DNA of 64,000 nucleotides from Streptomyces hygroscopicus (GCF_026168105.1 NZ_LBMW01000031.1:34953-98952), one strand, 5' to 3'. Shown: positions 17,056 to 25,814, numbered from the stretch's first letter. Made by a program: numbers and translations. Notes: generated by a model from the sequence alone, not told the origin.

Positions 17056-18507
17056 TCACCGGTACTCCGAAAGCCTGCGCCCGACGCCCAGCACCGCGGC
17101 CGCCGCACCCAGCACCGCGAGGACCGCCGCACCCTCGGGCAGCCCGGTCATCGCGCCCAGGCCGTCGCCCGCCGCCTGCTCGAACTCGTTCTCCTCATGG
17201 GCCAGCGCCTTCGCCAGGTTCGCGTCCACGCCGTCGAAGCACTCGCCCGTCGGCTGGTCCGCCTTGGCACCGATGATCTTGTTAAGCGCGGCCTGGTAGT
17301 TGCCGTCGTCGTCGGCGGCCCGCGCCTGTGTGTGGCGCTGCTGCCAGACCTTCATGTTGCCGGTGGCGGCCGACACGGGCTGCCTGCCCGCCTGGTCGTC
17401 GGCGAGGGACTCGGCCTCGTCGAGTCCTGCGGAGAGCGTCTTCATGTCCTGCTGGAACGCGTAGTCGTACGCGTCCTCGACCCTGCCGTCGGGCAGCTTC
17501 TTGGTCTCGGCGCCCCGGCTGACCAGGGTCAGGTTCTCGTTGCCGCGGGCGTTGAGGGAGGCGATGCGCGCGTCGTGCAGCACGTTCAGCGAGCGGACGC
17601 CGTGCTCGTACGAGGAGTCGAGCCCCGCGCGGGCGACGCTGTGCCCGACGACCAGCCACAGCAGGACGATCGCGGAGGCGGCCGTGGCGGCGACCAGGCC
17701 CTGGTTGAGCACCCGGTTCGTGCGCAGGTAGTGGCGCCGCTGCGCCCAGCCGAGGGCGGCCAGCGCGGCGACGCCGAGGACGAGGGCGAACCAGGGGTAC
17801 GGGGTCGCCTTCGCGTAGTCGGAGCGCAGCCGCTGGTTCTCCTTGGTGTAGAGGTCCTGCGCGGCCGGCAGCATCTCCTGCTGCATCTTCTCGTTCGCCG
17901 CCCGCAGGTACGCGCCGCCCACCGGGAAGCCCTGCCGGTTGTTGGCGCGGGCGCGCTCCACCAGGCCCTTGTACTCCGGGAGCAGCTTGTTGAGCTTGGT
18001 GACCGTGTCCGCGGCGGGGGAGCCGGGCTCGGTGCTGGCGGCCGCCGTGACGAGCTTCGCGGCGGCGGTCTGGATGTCCTGCTCGTAGCGCCTGGTGGTC
18101 GCGGGGGGCTCCTGGCCGCCCGACAGGAAGCCGCTGGACGCCGCCGTGTTGGCGTCCGCGAGGGAACGGTAGATGTCCGCGGCGCCCGCGCTGAGCGGCT
18201 GGCTGCTGTGCAGCACGTCGTCGGCGGCGGTCGAGCGGTCGGTCATCTGCCAGGCGGTGACGACCCCGAACGCCACGACGAGCACGGCCAGGACGGCGCC
18301 GATGATGCGCAGCCTGCCGGGCTCGGTGGTCGCGGCGCTCCGCAGCCGGTCGACGCCCTCGGCGAAAGCCGTGCGGCGCGGCGGGGTGGCGGCGGGACGG
18401 CCGGACGGCACGGGGGCCTGCTGCGGCGCCGGGCCGGTGGACTGCGGCGGCAGGACCGGTCTCGTCGGCGTCACGGGTGGCGCGCCGCCCTGCTGCGGTT
18501 GTGTCAC
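17056..18507 (-). CDS. glnX: GlnX-like transmembrane signalling protein
   Basis: A 483-residue membrane protein. The N-terminal 50 residues are Pro/Gln-rich and cytoplasmic. Predicted transmembrane segments lie at about 66-86 ('IIGAVLAVLVVAFGVVTAW'), 240-258, 275-297 ('ATAASAIVLLWLVVGHSV') and 452-472. Between TM1 and TM2, and TM3 and TM4, are two extracellular helical regions of about 150 residues resembling chemoreceptor-like four-helix sensors. In mycobacteria GlnX transmits GlnH occupancy to PknG. Here glnX is the first gene of the glnX-glnH-coiled coil-pknG run on the minus strand, so the same circuit is expected. The gene has an ATG start; the 270 bases upstream contain no gene. Confidence 0.88.
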   Translation of the reverse strand: MTQPQQGGAPPVTPTRPVLPPQSTGPAPQQAPVPSGRPAATPPRRTAFAEGVDRLRSAATTEPGRLRIIGAVLAVLVVAFGVVTAWQMTDRSTAADDVLHSSQPLSAGAADIYRSLADANTAASSGFLSGGQEPPATTRRYEQDIQTAAAKLVTAAASTEPGSPAADTVTKLNKLLPEYKGLVERARANNRQGFPVGGAYLRAANEKMQQEMLPAAQDLYTKENQRLRSDYAKATPYPWFALVLGVAALAALGWAQRRHYLRTNRVLNQGLVAATAASAIVLLWLVVGHSVARAGLDSSYEHGVRSLNVLHDARIASLNARGNENLTLVSRGAETKKLPDGRVEDAYDYAFQQDMKTLSAGLDEAESLADDQAGRQPVSAATGNMKVWQQRHTQARAADDDGNYQAALNKIIGAKADQPTGECFDGVDANLAKALAHEENEFEQAAGDGLGAMTGLPEGAAVLAVLGAAAAVLGVGRRLSEYR

Positions 18508-18779
18508 TTGACCTCCCCCATGGCCATCCGTCGGTCACCTCCGCCCGTACGCGGGAGCGGACGCAGCTGCACGGCGGCAAGTATCGCCGCCGCGGCCGAC
18601 GCCCGCACAGGGCCTTCGCGCGATCTTGATCTGATCGCAGTGTTCGATGGTGACCGCCGGTTGTACGTGCCGAGTTGTACCACCCCCGCTCATGAATACG
18701 CGACGTGCTGCTGTTCGGTTCCCGACGGCGGGGTCCGCCGGGGGCGGGCGCGGGTCGCGGACGACGATCGCCGGACTCG

Positions 18780-19763
18780 TCAAGCGTCCGTCCGACCCTC
18801 GTAATACGCCCGCACACGCGCGTGGACCTCCTGCGGGGCCCGTTCGTGGTCCAGGCCCAGCAGGGCCGCCCCCAGGACCGGACGGGCCGTGACCACCTGG
18901 GGCACCGCCTTGGGCGCGCGCTCCGCCAGCAGTTCCCGTACCCGGTCGTCCAGCTGGGGATTGCGGGCGGCCAGGATGCTCCCGCCGAGCAGGACCGGGG
19001 TCTCCTCGTCGAGCAGGTCGAGGCGGGTCAGCGCGACCGTGGCCATGGCTACCACCTCCTCGGCGAGCCGGTCGACGATCGCACGGGCCACCGGATCCCC
19101 CTGACCGGCCGTGGCGAACAGCACCGGCGTCAGCTCGTGGCGCCGGTCGTGCTCGATGCGCTCCAGGTGGAGCGCCTCGATGAGCGCGTACATGGAGCCG
19201 AGCCCGAAGTGCGCGGGCAGGGTGCGCACCAGGGCGGTGGGCCCGCCCCGGCCGTCCTCGGCGCGGGCCGCCCACCACAGGGCCTCCTCAGCAAGGCCCC
19301 AACCGCCGCCCCAGTCACCGGAGATACGGCCGAGCGCGGGGAAGCGTGCGGTGGTCCCGTCGGGGCGCATGCCGACGCAGTTGATGCCCGCGCCGCACAC
19401 GACCGCCACGCCCTGGGGCGCGGCGACTCCGGCCCGCAGGATGGCGAAGGTGTCGTTGCGCACCGCGACGGTCGCTCCCCACGCGCGCGTGTGCAGCGCG
19501 GCCGCCAGCTGCTCCTCCTCCACCGGGAGGTCGGCGTTGGCGAGACAGGCCGAGACATGGCCGGCCGAGGCGACCCCGGCCGTGGCGAAGGCCCGTCCGA
19601 CGACCTCGGCCAGGGCGTTCACGGCCGTCTCGACGCCCACGGCGGGCGGACGGAACCCCCCGCCCCGCGCGGTGGCGAGGACCTCGCCGTCGGCGGCCAC
19701 GACGGCGACGTCGGTCTTGGAGTTGCCCGCGTCGATGGCGAGGACGCTTGCGGTCAGGCCCAC
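18780..19763 (-). CDS. BadF/BadG-type sugar (N-acetylglucosamine-like) kinase
   Basis: A 327-residue ASKHA-fold kinase. The N-terminal phosphate loop 'VLAIDAGNSKTDVAVV' (6-21), the central 'VVCGAGINCVGM' and 'GRISGDWGGGWGLAEEAL', and the C-terminal 'VLLGGSILAA' match the BadF/BadG/BcrA/BcrD ATPase family that includes GlcNAc kinases. It presumably phosphorylates the sugar freed or imported by the operon. The GTG at 19763 overlaps the end of the GH4 gene by ten bases, so it is the distal gene of the operon and translationally coupled. Substrate specificity cannot be read from the sequence. Confidence 0.87.
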   Translation of the reverse strand: MGLTASVLAIDAGNSKTDVAVVAADGEVLATARGGGFRPPAVGVETAVNALAEVVGRAFATAGVASAGHVSACLANADLPVEEEQLAAALHTRAWGATVAVRNDTFAILRAGVAAPQGVAVVCGAGINCVGMRPDGTTARFPALGRISGDWGGGWGLAEEALWWAARAEDGRGGPTALVRTLPAHFGLGSMYALIEALHLERIEHDRRHELTPVLFATAGQGDPVARAIVDRLAEEVVAMATVALTRLDLLDEETPVLLGGSILAARNPQLDDRVRELLAERAPKAVPQVVTARPVLGAALLGLDHERAPQEVHARVRAYYEGRTDA

Positions 19764-21019
19764 GCGAGGTGCTCCCGGTTGTGCGCGATCAGCTGGTCGG
19801 TGAGGGTGTCGGCGTAGGCGTACTGCCCGATGAGGGGGTGGGCGAGCAGCGCCCGGAACACCCGGTCGCGGCCCCCGCGCAGCGCGGCCTCGAGGGCCAG
19901 CTCCTCGTACGCGGTCACGTTCGTCATCAGCCCCGCGTACAGCGGATCCACCTCGGGTACGGGCAGCGGGGCCGGTCCGTGCGCTCCGACGGCGGACTGC
20001 ACCTCGATCACCGCGTCGTCCGGCAGGAAGGGCAGCGTCCCCTTGTTGTGGGCGTTCACCACCTGGTAAGGGGAACCCCCGCCGCCCAGCAGCGCGGCGG
20101 CGAGGTCGACGGCGGCCTCCGAGTAGTAGGCGCCGCCGCGCCGGGAGAGCAGCTCCGGCTTCTCGTCCAGGGACGGGTCGCCGTACATCTCCAGCAGCCG
20201 CCGCTCCATGGCCGCGACCTCGGCTGCCCGCGAGGGCTTCGTCCGCAGCTCCCGGACGACCTCGTCGTGCGCGTAGTAGTAGCGCAGGTAGTACGACGGG
20301 ATCACGCCGAGCCGGTCGACGAGGGTGCGCGGCAGGCGCAGATCGTCGGCGATCGCCTCGCCGTGCTCGGCGAGCAGCTTGGGCAGCACGTTCTCGCCCT
20401 CGGGGCCGCCCAGGCGCACACCTGTCTCCCAGGTGAGGTGGTTGAGGCCCACATGGTCGAGGTGGACGTCGACGGGCGCGACACCGAGCAGGGCGGCGAA
20501 CTTGCGCTGGAAGCCGATCGCCACGTTGCACAGGCCGACGGCCCGGTGGCCTTCCTGGAGAAGTGCGCGGGTCACGATGCCGACCGGGTTGGTGAAGTCG
20601 ATGATCCAGGCCCTCGGGCTGGTGCGGCGGACGCGCTCGGCGATGTCGAGGACCACCGGCACCGTGCGCAGCGCCTTGGCGAGGCCGCCCGCGCCCGTCG
20701 TCTCCTGGCCGACGCACCCGCACTCCAGCGGCCAGGTCTCGTCCTGCTCGCGCGCGGCCTGGCCGCCGACGCGCAACTGGAGCAGCACGGCGTCGGCGCC
20801 CTCGACGCCCGCGTCCAGATCGGAGGTGGTGACGATCCGGCCGCCGTGCCCCTGCCGGGCGAGGATGCGCCGGGCCAGTCCGCCGACCAGCTCCAGGCGT
20901 CCGGCGGCCGGGTCGACCAGGACGAGCTCCTCGACCGGCAGGGTGTCCCGCAGCCGCGCGAATCCGTCGATGAGTTCGGGTGTGTAGGTCGAGCCTCCGC
21001 CGACCACGGTGAGCTTCAC
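19754..21019 (-). CDS. GH4 family 6-phospho-glycosidase
   Basis: A 421-residue NAD+- and metal-dependent glycosidase. The Rossmann loop 'LTVVGGGSTYTPELIDGF' is at 3-20, 'IIDFTNPVGIVT' near 140, the metal-ligand region 'LCNVAIGFQRKF' near 165 and 'HLDHVGLNHLTW' near 195, the usual GH4 pattern with Cys and His ligands, closest to 6-phospho-beta-glucosidases. These enzymes cleave phosphorylated disaccharides by oxidation and elimination. GTG 21019 is used, giving MKLTVVGGG. Five bases separate it from the upstream permease stop. Paired with a sugar kinase but with ABC rather than PTS import, the order of phosphorylation and cleavage is a question. Confidence 0.9.
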   Translation of the reverse strand: MKLTVVGGGSTYTPELIDGFARLRDTLPVEELVLVDPAAGRLELVGGLARRILARQGHGGRIVTTSDLDAGVEGADAVLLQLRVGGQAAREQDETWPLECGCVGQETTGAGGLAKALRTVPVVLDIAERVRRTSPRAWIIDFTNPVGIVTRALLQEGHRAVGLCNVAIGFQRKFAALLGVAPVDVHLDHVGLNHLTWETGVRLGGPEGENVLPKLLAEHGEAIADDLRLPRTLVDRLGVIPSYYLRYYYAHDEVVRELRTKPSRAAEVAAMERRLLEMYGDPSLDEKPELLSRRGGAYYSEAAVDLAAALLGGGGSPYQVVNAHNKGTLPFLPDDAVIEVQSAVGAHGPAPLPVPEVDPLYAGLMTNVTAYEELALEAALRGGRDRVFRALLAHPLIGQYAYADTLTDQLIAHNREHLAWA

Positions 21020-21024
21020 GGTCT

Positions 21025-21918
21025 CTAGCCCTTCACTCCGGTGAGCGTGACACCTTCGACGAACGCCTTCTGGGCGAAGAAGAACACAAGGATCACGGGG
21101 GCCATGACCAGCACGGTCGCGGCCATGGTGAGGTTCCAGTCGGTGTGGTGAGCGCCCTTGAACGACTCCAGGCCGTAACTGAGGGTCCACGCACCCGGGT
21201 TCTCCGACGCGTAGATCTGCGGTCCGAAGTAGTCGTTCCAGGCGTAGAAGAACTGGAAGAGAGCGACGGCGGCGATGCCCGGCCTGGCCATGGGCAGGAC
21301 CACCTTCAGCAGGGTCCGCAGATCACCGCAGCCGTCGACCCTGGCCGCGTCCAGGTACTCGTTCGGGATGGTCATCAGGAACTGGCGCAGCAGGAAGATG
21401 GAGAACGCGTCGCCGAACGCCATCGGGATGATCAGCGGCCACAGTGTGCCCGACAGATCCAGCTGCTTCGCCCAGAACAGATACATCGGGATGATGATCA
21501 CCTGCGGTGGCAGCATCATCATCGAGATCACCAGCATGAGTGACACGCCCCGGCCCGGGAAGCGGAACTTCGCCAGGGCGTACGCGACCGGGATCGACGA
21601 CACGACGGTCAGGACGGTGCCCAGGCCGGCGTAGACGAGCGTGTTCCTCCACCAGGTGAGGAAGCCGGGTGTGTCGAAGACCTTTGTGTAGTTGCCCCAC
21701 TCCCAGGTGTGCGGGATCAGATCGCGGCTGAGTGCCTGGCTGTCGCTCATCAGCGAGGTCAGGAACACGAACACGAAGGGGAGCGTGAAGAACAGGGCGG
21801 CGGCCACGCCCAGGGCGTGGACCGCGACCCATTCCAGCGCGGCTCTGCGACGGGCGGTGCGTTCGGCCGGCGTGACGGGCTTCGTCAACTCCACCGGCTT
21901 GTCGAGTACTTGGGTCAT
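21025..21918 (-). CDS. ABC sugar permease, MalG type
   Basis: A 297-residue inner-membrane permease with six predicted transmembrane helices, the first at about 33-55 ('VAAALFFTLPFVFVFLTSL'). The EAA loop that docks the ATPase is visible as 'EYLDAARVDGCGDLRTLLKV' near 190-209, followed by 'VLPMARPGIAAVALFQF'. It forms the heterodimeric channel with the adjacent MalF-type subunit and receives sugar from the lipoprotein upstream. No ATPase gene is present in the operon; in Streptomyces the shared MsiK ATPase normally serves such transporters. ATG start at 21918, 3 bases after the partner's stop. Confidence 0.93.
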   Translation of the reverse strand: MTQVLDKPVELTKPVTPAERTARRRAALEWVAVHALGVAAALFFTLPFVFVFLTSLMSDSQALSRDLIPHTWEWGNYTKVFDTPGFLTWWRNTLVYAGLGTVLTVVSSIPVAYALAKFRFPGRGVSLMLVISMMMLPPQVIIIPMYLFWAKQLDLSGTLWPLIIPMAFGDAFSIFLLRQFLMTIPNEYLDAARVDGCGDLRTLLKVVLPMARPGIAAVALFQFFYAWNDYFGPQIYASENPGAWTLSYGLESFKGAHHTDWNLTMAATVLVMAPVILVFFFAQKAFVEGVTLTGVKG

Positions 21919-21921
21919 GGG

Positions 21922-22863
21922 TCAGTCACCTGCCAGGTTGAGACCGCCCCGGCGCCGCATCAGGAACGCGGTGAACACCATCGACAGGGCGAAGAGTACG
22001 AGCGCGACCACACAGGCGGAGCCGTAGTCGAAGCGCTGGAAGCCGAGGTTGTAGACGAGCTGGGGCAGGGTCAGCGTGGACTTCTCGGGATAGCCGGGCT
22101 CGAACTGCGTCCCGGCGCCCTGGATGACGCCGGAGGCGACCTTCCCCGCGATCAGCGGCTGTGTGTAGTACTGCATGGTCTGGATCACGCCCGTGACCAC
22201 CGCGAACATCACGATCGGCGAGATGTTCGGCAGGGTGACGTAGCGGAAGCGCTGCCATGCCGACGCGCCGTCCAGCTCGGCCGCCTCGTACTGCTCCTGC
22301 GGCACGTCGAGCAGCGCGGCCATGAAGATGACCATCAGGTCGCCGACGCCCCACAGGGCGAGCAGGGTGAGGGCGGGCTTGGACCAGGCGGGGTCGTTGA
22401 ACCAGCCCGGAGCCGGAACGCCGAGCTTCTCGAGGATCGAGTTGACCGGTCCCGTACCCGGGTTGAGCAGAAAGGCGAAGGCCATGGTCGCGGCGACGGG
22501 CGGGGCGAGATAGGGCAGGTAGAACAGGGTGCGGAAGACACCCGTGGCCGTCTTGATCTTGGTGATCAGCAGGCCGACGCCCAGTCCGAAGACGACCCGC
22601 AGGCTGACCATCACGAGGACCAGCCACAGGGTGTTGCGCAAGGCGGGCCAGAACAGCGGGTAGCTGCGGAAGACGTACGTCCAGTTCTTCGCCCCGCTCC
22701 ACGTCGGCGGCCGGAAGCCGTCGTAGTGCATGAACGAGAAGTAGACCGTGGAGATCAGCGGGTACGCGAAGAAGACCGCGAAGCCGATCAGCCAGGGGGA
22801 CATGAAGGCGACCGTGCGCAGCGCCGCGCGGCGGCGCTTCGACGTGAGGGTGATCGTGCTCAT
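21922..22863 (-). CDS. ABC sugar permease, MalF type
   Basis: A 313-residue permease. A short basic N-terminus is followed by TM1 ('AFMSPWLIGFAVFFAYPLIS', about 19-38) and five further helices. The EAA motif is 'EQYEAAELDGASAWQRF' near 212-228, then 'YVTLPNISPIVMF'. It pairs with the MalG-type subunit encoded directly downstream (3 bases between). ATG 22863 lies 2 bases after the binding-protein stop, indicating tight translational coupling within the operon. Confidence 0.93.
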   Translation of the reverse strand: MSTITLTSKRRRAALRTVAFMSPWLIGFAVFFAYPLISTVYFSFMHYDGFRPPTWSGAKNWTYVFRSYPLFWPALRNTLWLVLVMVSLRVVFGLGVGLLITKIKTATGVFRTLFYLPYLAPPVAATMAFAFLLNPGTGPVNSILEKLGVPAPGWFNDPAWSKPALTLLALWGVGDLMVIFMAALLDVPQEQYEAAELDGASAWQRFRYVTLPNISPIVMFAVVTGVIQTMQYYTQPLIAGKVASGVIQGAGTQFEPGYPEKSTLTLPQLVYNLGFQRFDYGSACVVALVLFALSMVFTAFLMRRRGGLNLAGD

Positions 22864-22865
22864 CG

Positions 22866-24197
22866 CTACTTCGCCTGCGCGATGTCCGTGTCGATCTGCC
22901 GGGCCGCGTTCGCCAGGCCCGCCTTCAGGTCCTTGGCCTTGCCGCTCTCGTAGTCGTAGCCGAACTGCTGGATCGTCACGAGGTACTGGCCGCCGTTGAT
23001 GGAAGCGGGTGTCGTCGTCGAGTCCGGGCTGGCGGCGATGTCCAGGAACGTCTTGAAGCGCGGGTCGTACTTCAGCTTCGGCGACTTCAGCGCGGCCAGT
23101 GTGGACGGCACGTTGTGGATGTCGTTGGCGAAGCCGACCACCGCGTCCGTGTCCGTGGTCATGTACTTCACCAGCTCCCAGGCCGCGTTCTGCTTCTTGC
23201 TGGCGGCGGAGATGCCCGCGATGGTTCCGGTGATGTAGCCCTTGCCGTACTGGGCGGCCCGGTCGTCGGGCACGGGCAGCGGGGCCACCCCGACCTCGAA
23301 CGCGGGCTTGGCGTCCAGGGCCATGCCCAGCCGCCACTCTCCGTCGAGCTGCATCGCGACCTGGCCGGTGTGGAAGGGGTGCTTCGGGCCCCACTCGTCG
23401 CCCAGCGTGGCGCGGAACTTCTCCAGCTTCTGGTAGCCGCCCAGCTCGTCGACGAGCCTCTTCTGCAGGGTGAAACCGGCCGTGAACGCGGGGTCCTTGG
23501 CGAGGTTCGACTTGCCCGACCCGTCGAAGTAGGTGGGTGAGAACTGCGCGAAGTAGTGCTCCGTCGTCGACTCCCAGCCGTGGTAGTCCGGCATGAACCC
23601 GAGCTGTTTGTAGCTGCCGCCGTCGGTGATCGTCAGCTTCTTGGCGTCGGCCTCGAACTCGGACCAGGTCTTGGGCGGCCCTGCGATGCCCGCCGCCTTG
23701 AACGCCGTCTTGTTGTAGTAGAGCCCGTACGCGTCGCCCAGCAGCGGCACCGTGCAGCGGTTGCCGTTGAACTGCGTGTACTCGTTCATCGCCTTCGGGA
23801 AGGTCGTGCCCGGGTCGATGTCCGCCTTCTTGAAGAAGGGATTGAGGTCGACGAGGGCGCCCGAGGAACAGAACTTGCCGACGTTGTTCGTGGTGAAGGA
23901 GGAGATGACGTCGGGGGCCTTGTCGCCGCCGGAGCGCAGCGCCTGGTTGATCTTGTCGTCGGTCATGTTGGCGACGACGTTGACGTGGATGTTGGGGTGC
24001 GCCTTCTCGAAGCCCGCGATCAGCGCGGTCACGGCCTTCGTCTCGGAGGGCGCGCTCCACGCGTGCCAGAAGTTGATGGTGGTCTCCTTGGACGCGTCGT
24101 CGTTCGCGCCGGAGGAGGACTGGCCGGTGCAGGCGGTGGTGAGGAGAGCGAGGGACGCGGTAAGGGCAAAAGCTGTCTTTCTGAATGCTTCGGGCAT
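22866..24197 (-). CDS. Sugar-binding lipoprotein of the ABC importer
   Basis: A 443-residue extracytoplasmic binding protein of the type 1 (MalE/UgpB-like) family. The lipoprotein signal runs MPEAFRKTAF... to the lipobox LTTAC with Cys23. The mature part begins with a Ser/Gly/Asn-rich tether, then 'INFWHAWSAPSETKAV', 'DVISSFTTNNVGKF' and 'DAYGLYYNKTAFKAAG', the usual ligand-domain landmarks. It delivers an oligosaccharide to the two downstream permeases. The gene begins 91 bases after the ROK regulator stop, the only sizeable gap in the operon, so an internal promoter is possible though no clear operator is seen there. Confidence 0.93.
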   Translation of the reverse strand: MPEAFRKTAFALTASLALLTTACTGQSSSGANDDASKETTINFWHAWSAPSETKAVTALIAGFEKAHPNIHVNVVANMTDDKINQALRSGGDKAPDVISSFTTNNVGKFCSSGALVDLNPFFKKADIDPGTTFPKAMNEYTQFNGNRCTVPLLGDAYGLYYNKTAFKAAGIAGPPKTWSEFEADAKKLTITDGGSYKQLGFMPDYHGWESTTEHYFAQFSPTYFDGSGKSNLAKDPAFTAGFTLQKRLVDELGGYQKLEKFRATLGDEWGPKHPFHTGQVAMQLDGEWRLGMALDAKPAFEVGVAPLPVPDDRAAQYGKGYITGTIAGISAASKKQNAAWELVKYMTTDTDAVVGFANDIHNVPSTLAALKSPKLKYDPRFKTFLDIAASPDSTTTPASINGGQYLVTIQQFGYDYESGKAKDLKAGLANAARQIDTDIAQAK

Positions 24198-24288
24198 GAC
24201 GGGGTCTCCCTGGGGCGGGCGGGGGGTGTGGTTCGGCCGGGGCGGATGTCGGGGCCGGGGTGCTGCCGGGGCGGGGCCCGGCGGTTGC

Positions 24289-25551
24289 TCAGCGCGAGGT
24301 GTCGAAGACCTCGTCGCGGGTGGTCGCGAGCGCGCTCTCCAACGCGCCGCGCAGCACGGGGTGTTCGCGTACGTCGCCGATGACGAGGCAGGGCCGGGAC
24401 GCGGCCAGTTCCTCGAGTTCGGCCTGGATCAGGGTCCGCAGCGGCTCGCCTCCGGCGGTGAGCGAGGTGCCGCTGAGGACGACGAGTTCGGGGTCGAGCA
24501 CGGAGACGAGCGCCGCGAGTCCGGTGGCGAGCCGTGTCGCGTACGTCTCGAGGAGCCGCCGGTGGGGGCCGGTCGCGCTGTCGGCGCCCTGGGCGACGAG
24601 GGCGGCGGCGACCTCGGTGTACGGGCCGGTGGGCAGGTCCGTGACGCCGAGTTCGCGGGCCAGCCCGGGGATCGACTGGGAGCCGGCCAGTTCCTGGTAG
24701 CCGCCGCTGTTGGCCCGGGTCACCTGGCGGACCAAGGGAGCGCCGGGCACCGGCAGGAAGCCGACCTCACCGGCACCCCCGGTCCAGCCGCGGTGCAGGC
24801 GGCCGCCGAGGACCAGGGCGGCGCCGAGACCGCCCTCGTTCCACAGCAGGACGAAGTCCTCGTGGCCCCGGGCGGCCCCGAGCCGTTGCTCGGCGAGGGC
24901 GACGAGGTTGACGTCGTTCTCGTACTCGAGGGGCACCGGAAGGGCGGCGGCCAGTTCGTCCAGCAGGGCGGGGGAGTGCCAGCCGGGCAGATGGGAGGCG
25001 TAGCGCAGGCGGCCGGTGTTGGGGTCGAAGGCGCCCGGGGTGCCGATGACCACCCGGTGCACGTCCGTGGCGGCGAGCCCGGCGGCCTTCACAGCTCCTT
25101 CGAGGGCCTCGGCGACCTGACGCACGACGGGCGACGGGGTTCCCCCCTGCTTGGGCGAGGCCGACGGCCTGGGGGAGGGGCGGCGGCCCGGAGTGGGCAG
25201 TTCGTACGTGCCGACCGTCCTGCCGGTGATGTCGGCGACGGCGGCGAGGATGCGTTCGGGGGTGACGTCGAGGCCGGCGACATGGGCGGCGGCCGGGTTG
25301 ACGACGTACAGCTGTGCGTTGGGGCCCGGGCGGCCCTCGCTCGTGCCCGTCATCAGGACGAGGCCGGCGGCTTCCAGGCGGGCGAGCAGCTGGGAGGCGG
25401 TGGGCTTCGACAGGCCGGTGAGCTTGCCGATGCGGGTGCGGCTGAGCGGACCGTGCGCCAGGAGCAGATCGAGGGCGGCGCGGTCGTTCATGGCGCGCAG
25501 CACGCGCGGGGTGCCCGGCGTACCGGCGGATCCTTCCATGTCTGTCGCCAC
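24289..25551 (-). CDS. ROK-family transcriptional regulator of the sugar operon
   Basis: A 420-residue regulator. The winged helix-turn-helix is at about 22-75 ('LSRTRIGKLTGLSKPTASQL'); the ROK/ASKHA domain follows ('VAGLDVTPERILAAVADI', 'VIGTPGAFDPNTGRL', 'YENDVNLVALAEQRLG'). The CxCGxxGCxE zinc motif of many ROK proteins is missing: 'GGAGEVGFLPVPGAPL' runs straight on, so sugar sensing may differ. Residues about 122-142 (RRPSPRPSASPKQGG) are encoded by a dispersed palindromic element and look like an insertion in the inter-domain loop. GTG 25551 is given; ATG 25539 with GGTGG upstream is equally plausible. A perfect palindrome 109 bases upstream suggests autoregulation of the whole operon. 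Confidence 0.9.
   Translation of the reverse strand: MATDMEGSAGTPGTPRVLRAMNDRAALDLLLAHGPLSRTRIGKLTGLSKPTASQLLARLEAAGLVLMTGTSEGRPGPNAQLYVVNPAAAHVAGLDVTPERILAAVADITGRTVGTYELPTPGRRPSPRPSASPKQGGTPSPVVRQVAEALEGAVKAAGLAATDVHRVVIGTPGAFDPNTGRLRYASHLPGWHSPALLDELAAALPVPLEYENDVNLVALAEQRLGAARGHEDFVLLWNEGGLGAALVLGGRLHRGWTGGAGEVGFLPVPGAPLVRQVTRANSGGYQELAGSQSIPGLARELGVTDLPTGPYTEVAAALVAQGADSATGPHRRLLETYATRLATGLAALVSVLDPELVVLSGTSLTAGGEPLRTLIQAELEELAASRPCLVIGDVREHPVLRGALESALATTRDEVFDTSR
25139..25178. repeat. Dispersed palindromic element inside the ROK gene
   Basis: The reverse complement starts CCTCCCCCAGGCCGTCGGCC and ends CCCAAGCAGGGGGGAAC, matching the core of the 53689-53731 element (CTCCCCCGAGCTCTCGGCTT ... 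GAGCAGGGAGG) base for base over much of its length. It is read in frame within the regulator's linker. Confidence 0.65.
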
Positions 25552-25659
25552 CTGCCTTTCAACGGCTCAGCTTCTCAGCGGGGCCACCGGGAAGTCCACC
25601 GGGTGATCGCCGCCGCGGCCGTTTCGGTTCTGTGCCCGGCGGACTCCGGAGATCACTGT

Positions 25660-25674
25660 TAGGAAAGTTTCCTA
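25660..25674. promoter_or_regulatory. ROK operator palindrome
   Basis: A perfect inverted repeat TAGGAAA-G-TTTCCTA, preceded by T at 25659. A further half site AGGAAAGTA lies at 25684-25692. This AT-rich palindrome in an otherwise GC-rich stretch has the TTAGGAAAGTTTCCTAA form known for ROK regulators and lies upstream of the ROK gene and the sugar operon. It is the most probable autoregulatory operator. Confidence 0.8.
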
Positions 25675-25780
25675 TTGGTGAGAGGAAAGTAGGCCCGACG
25701 CCACGGGGGCGTCAATACCGGCCACTGGTGGCAACCAAGTCGTTACCCGGACATGGAGGGACCATGGGCGGCCGCACGAC

Positions 25781-25814
25781 GAAGGGCGCCCGGAGATCCC
25801 TCCGGGCGCCCTTC
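25781..25814 (-). terminator. Terminator downstream of mscS
   Basis: A 15-bp near-perfect GC-rich stem (25781-25795 with 25800-25814) with loop ATCC, located 54 bases beyond the mscS stop on the minus strand. It separates mscS from the ROK operon promoter. Confidence 0.75.
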
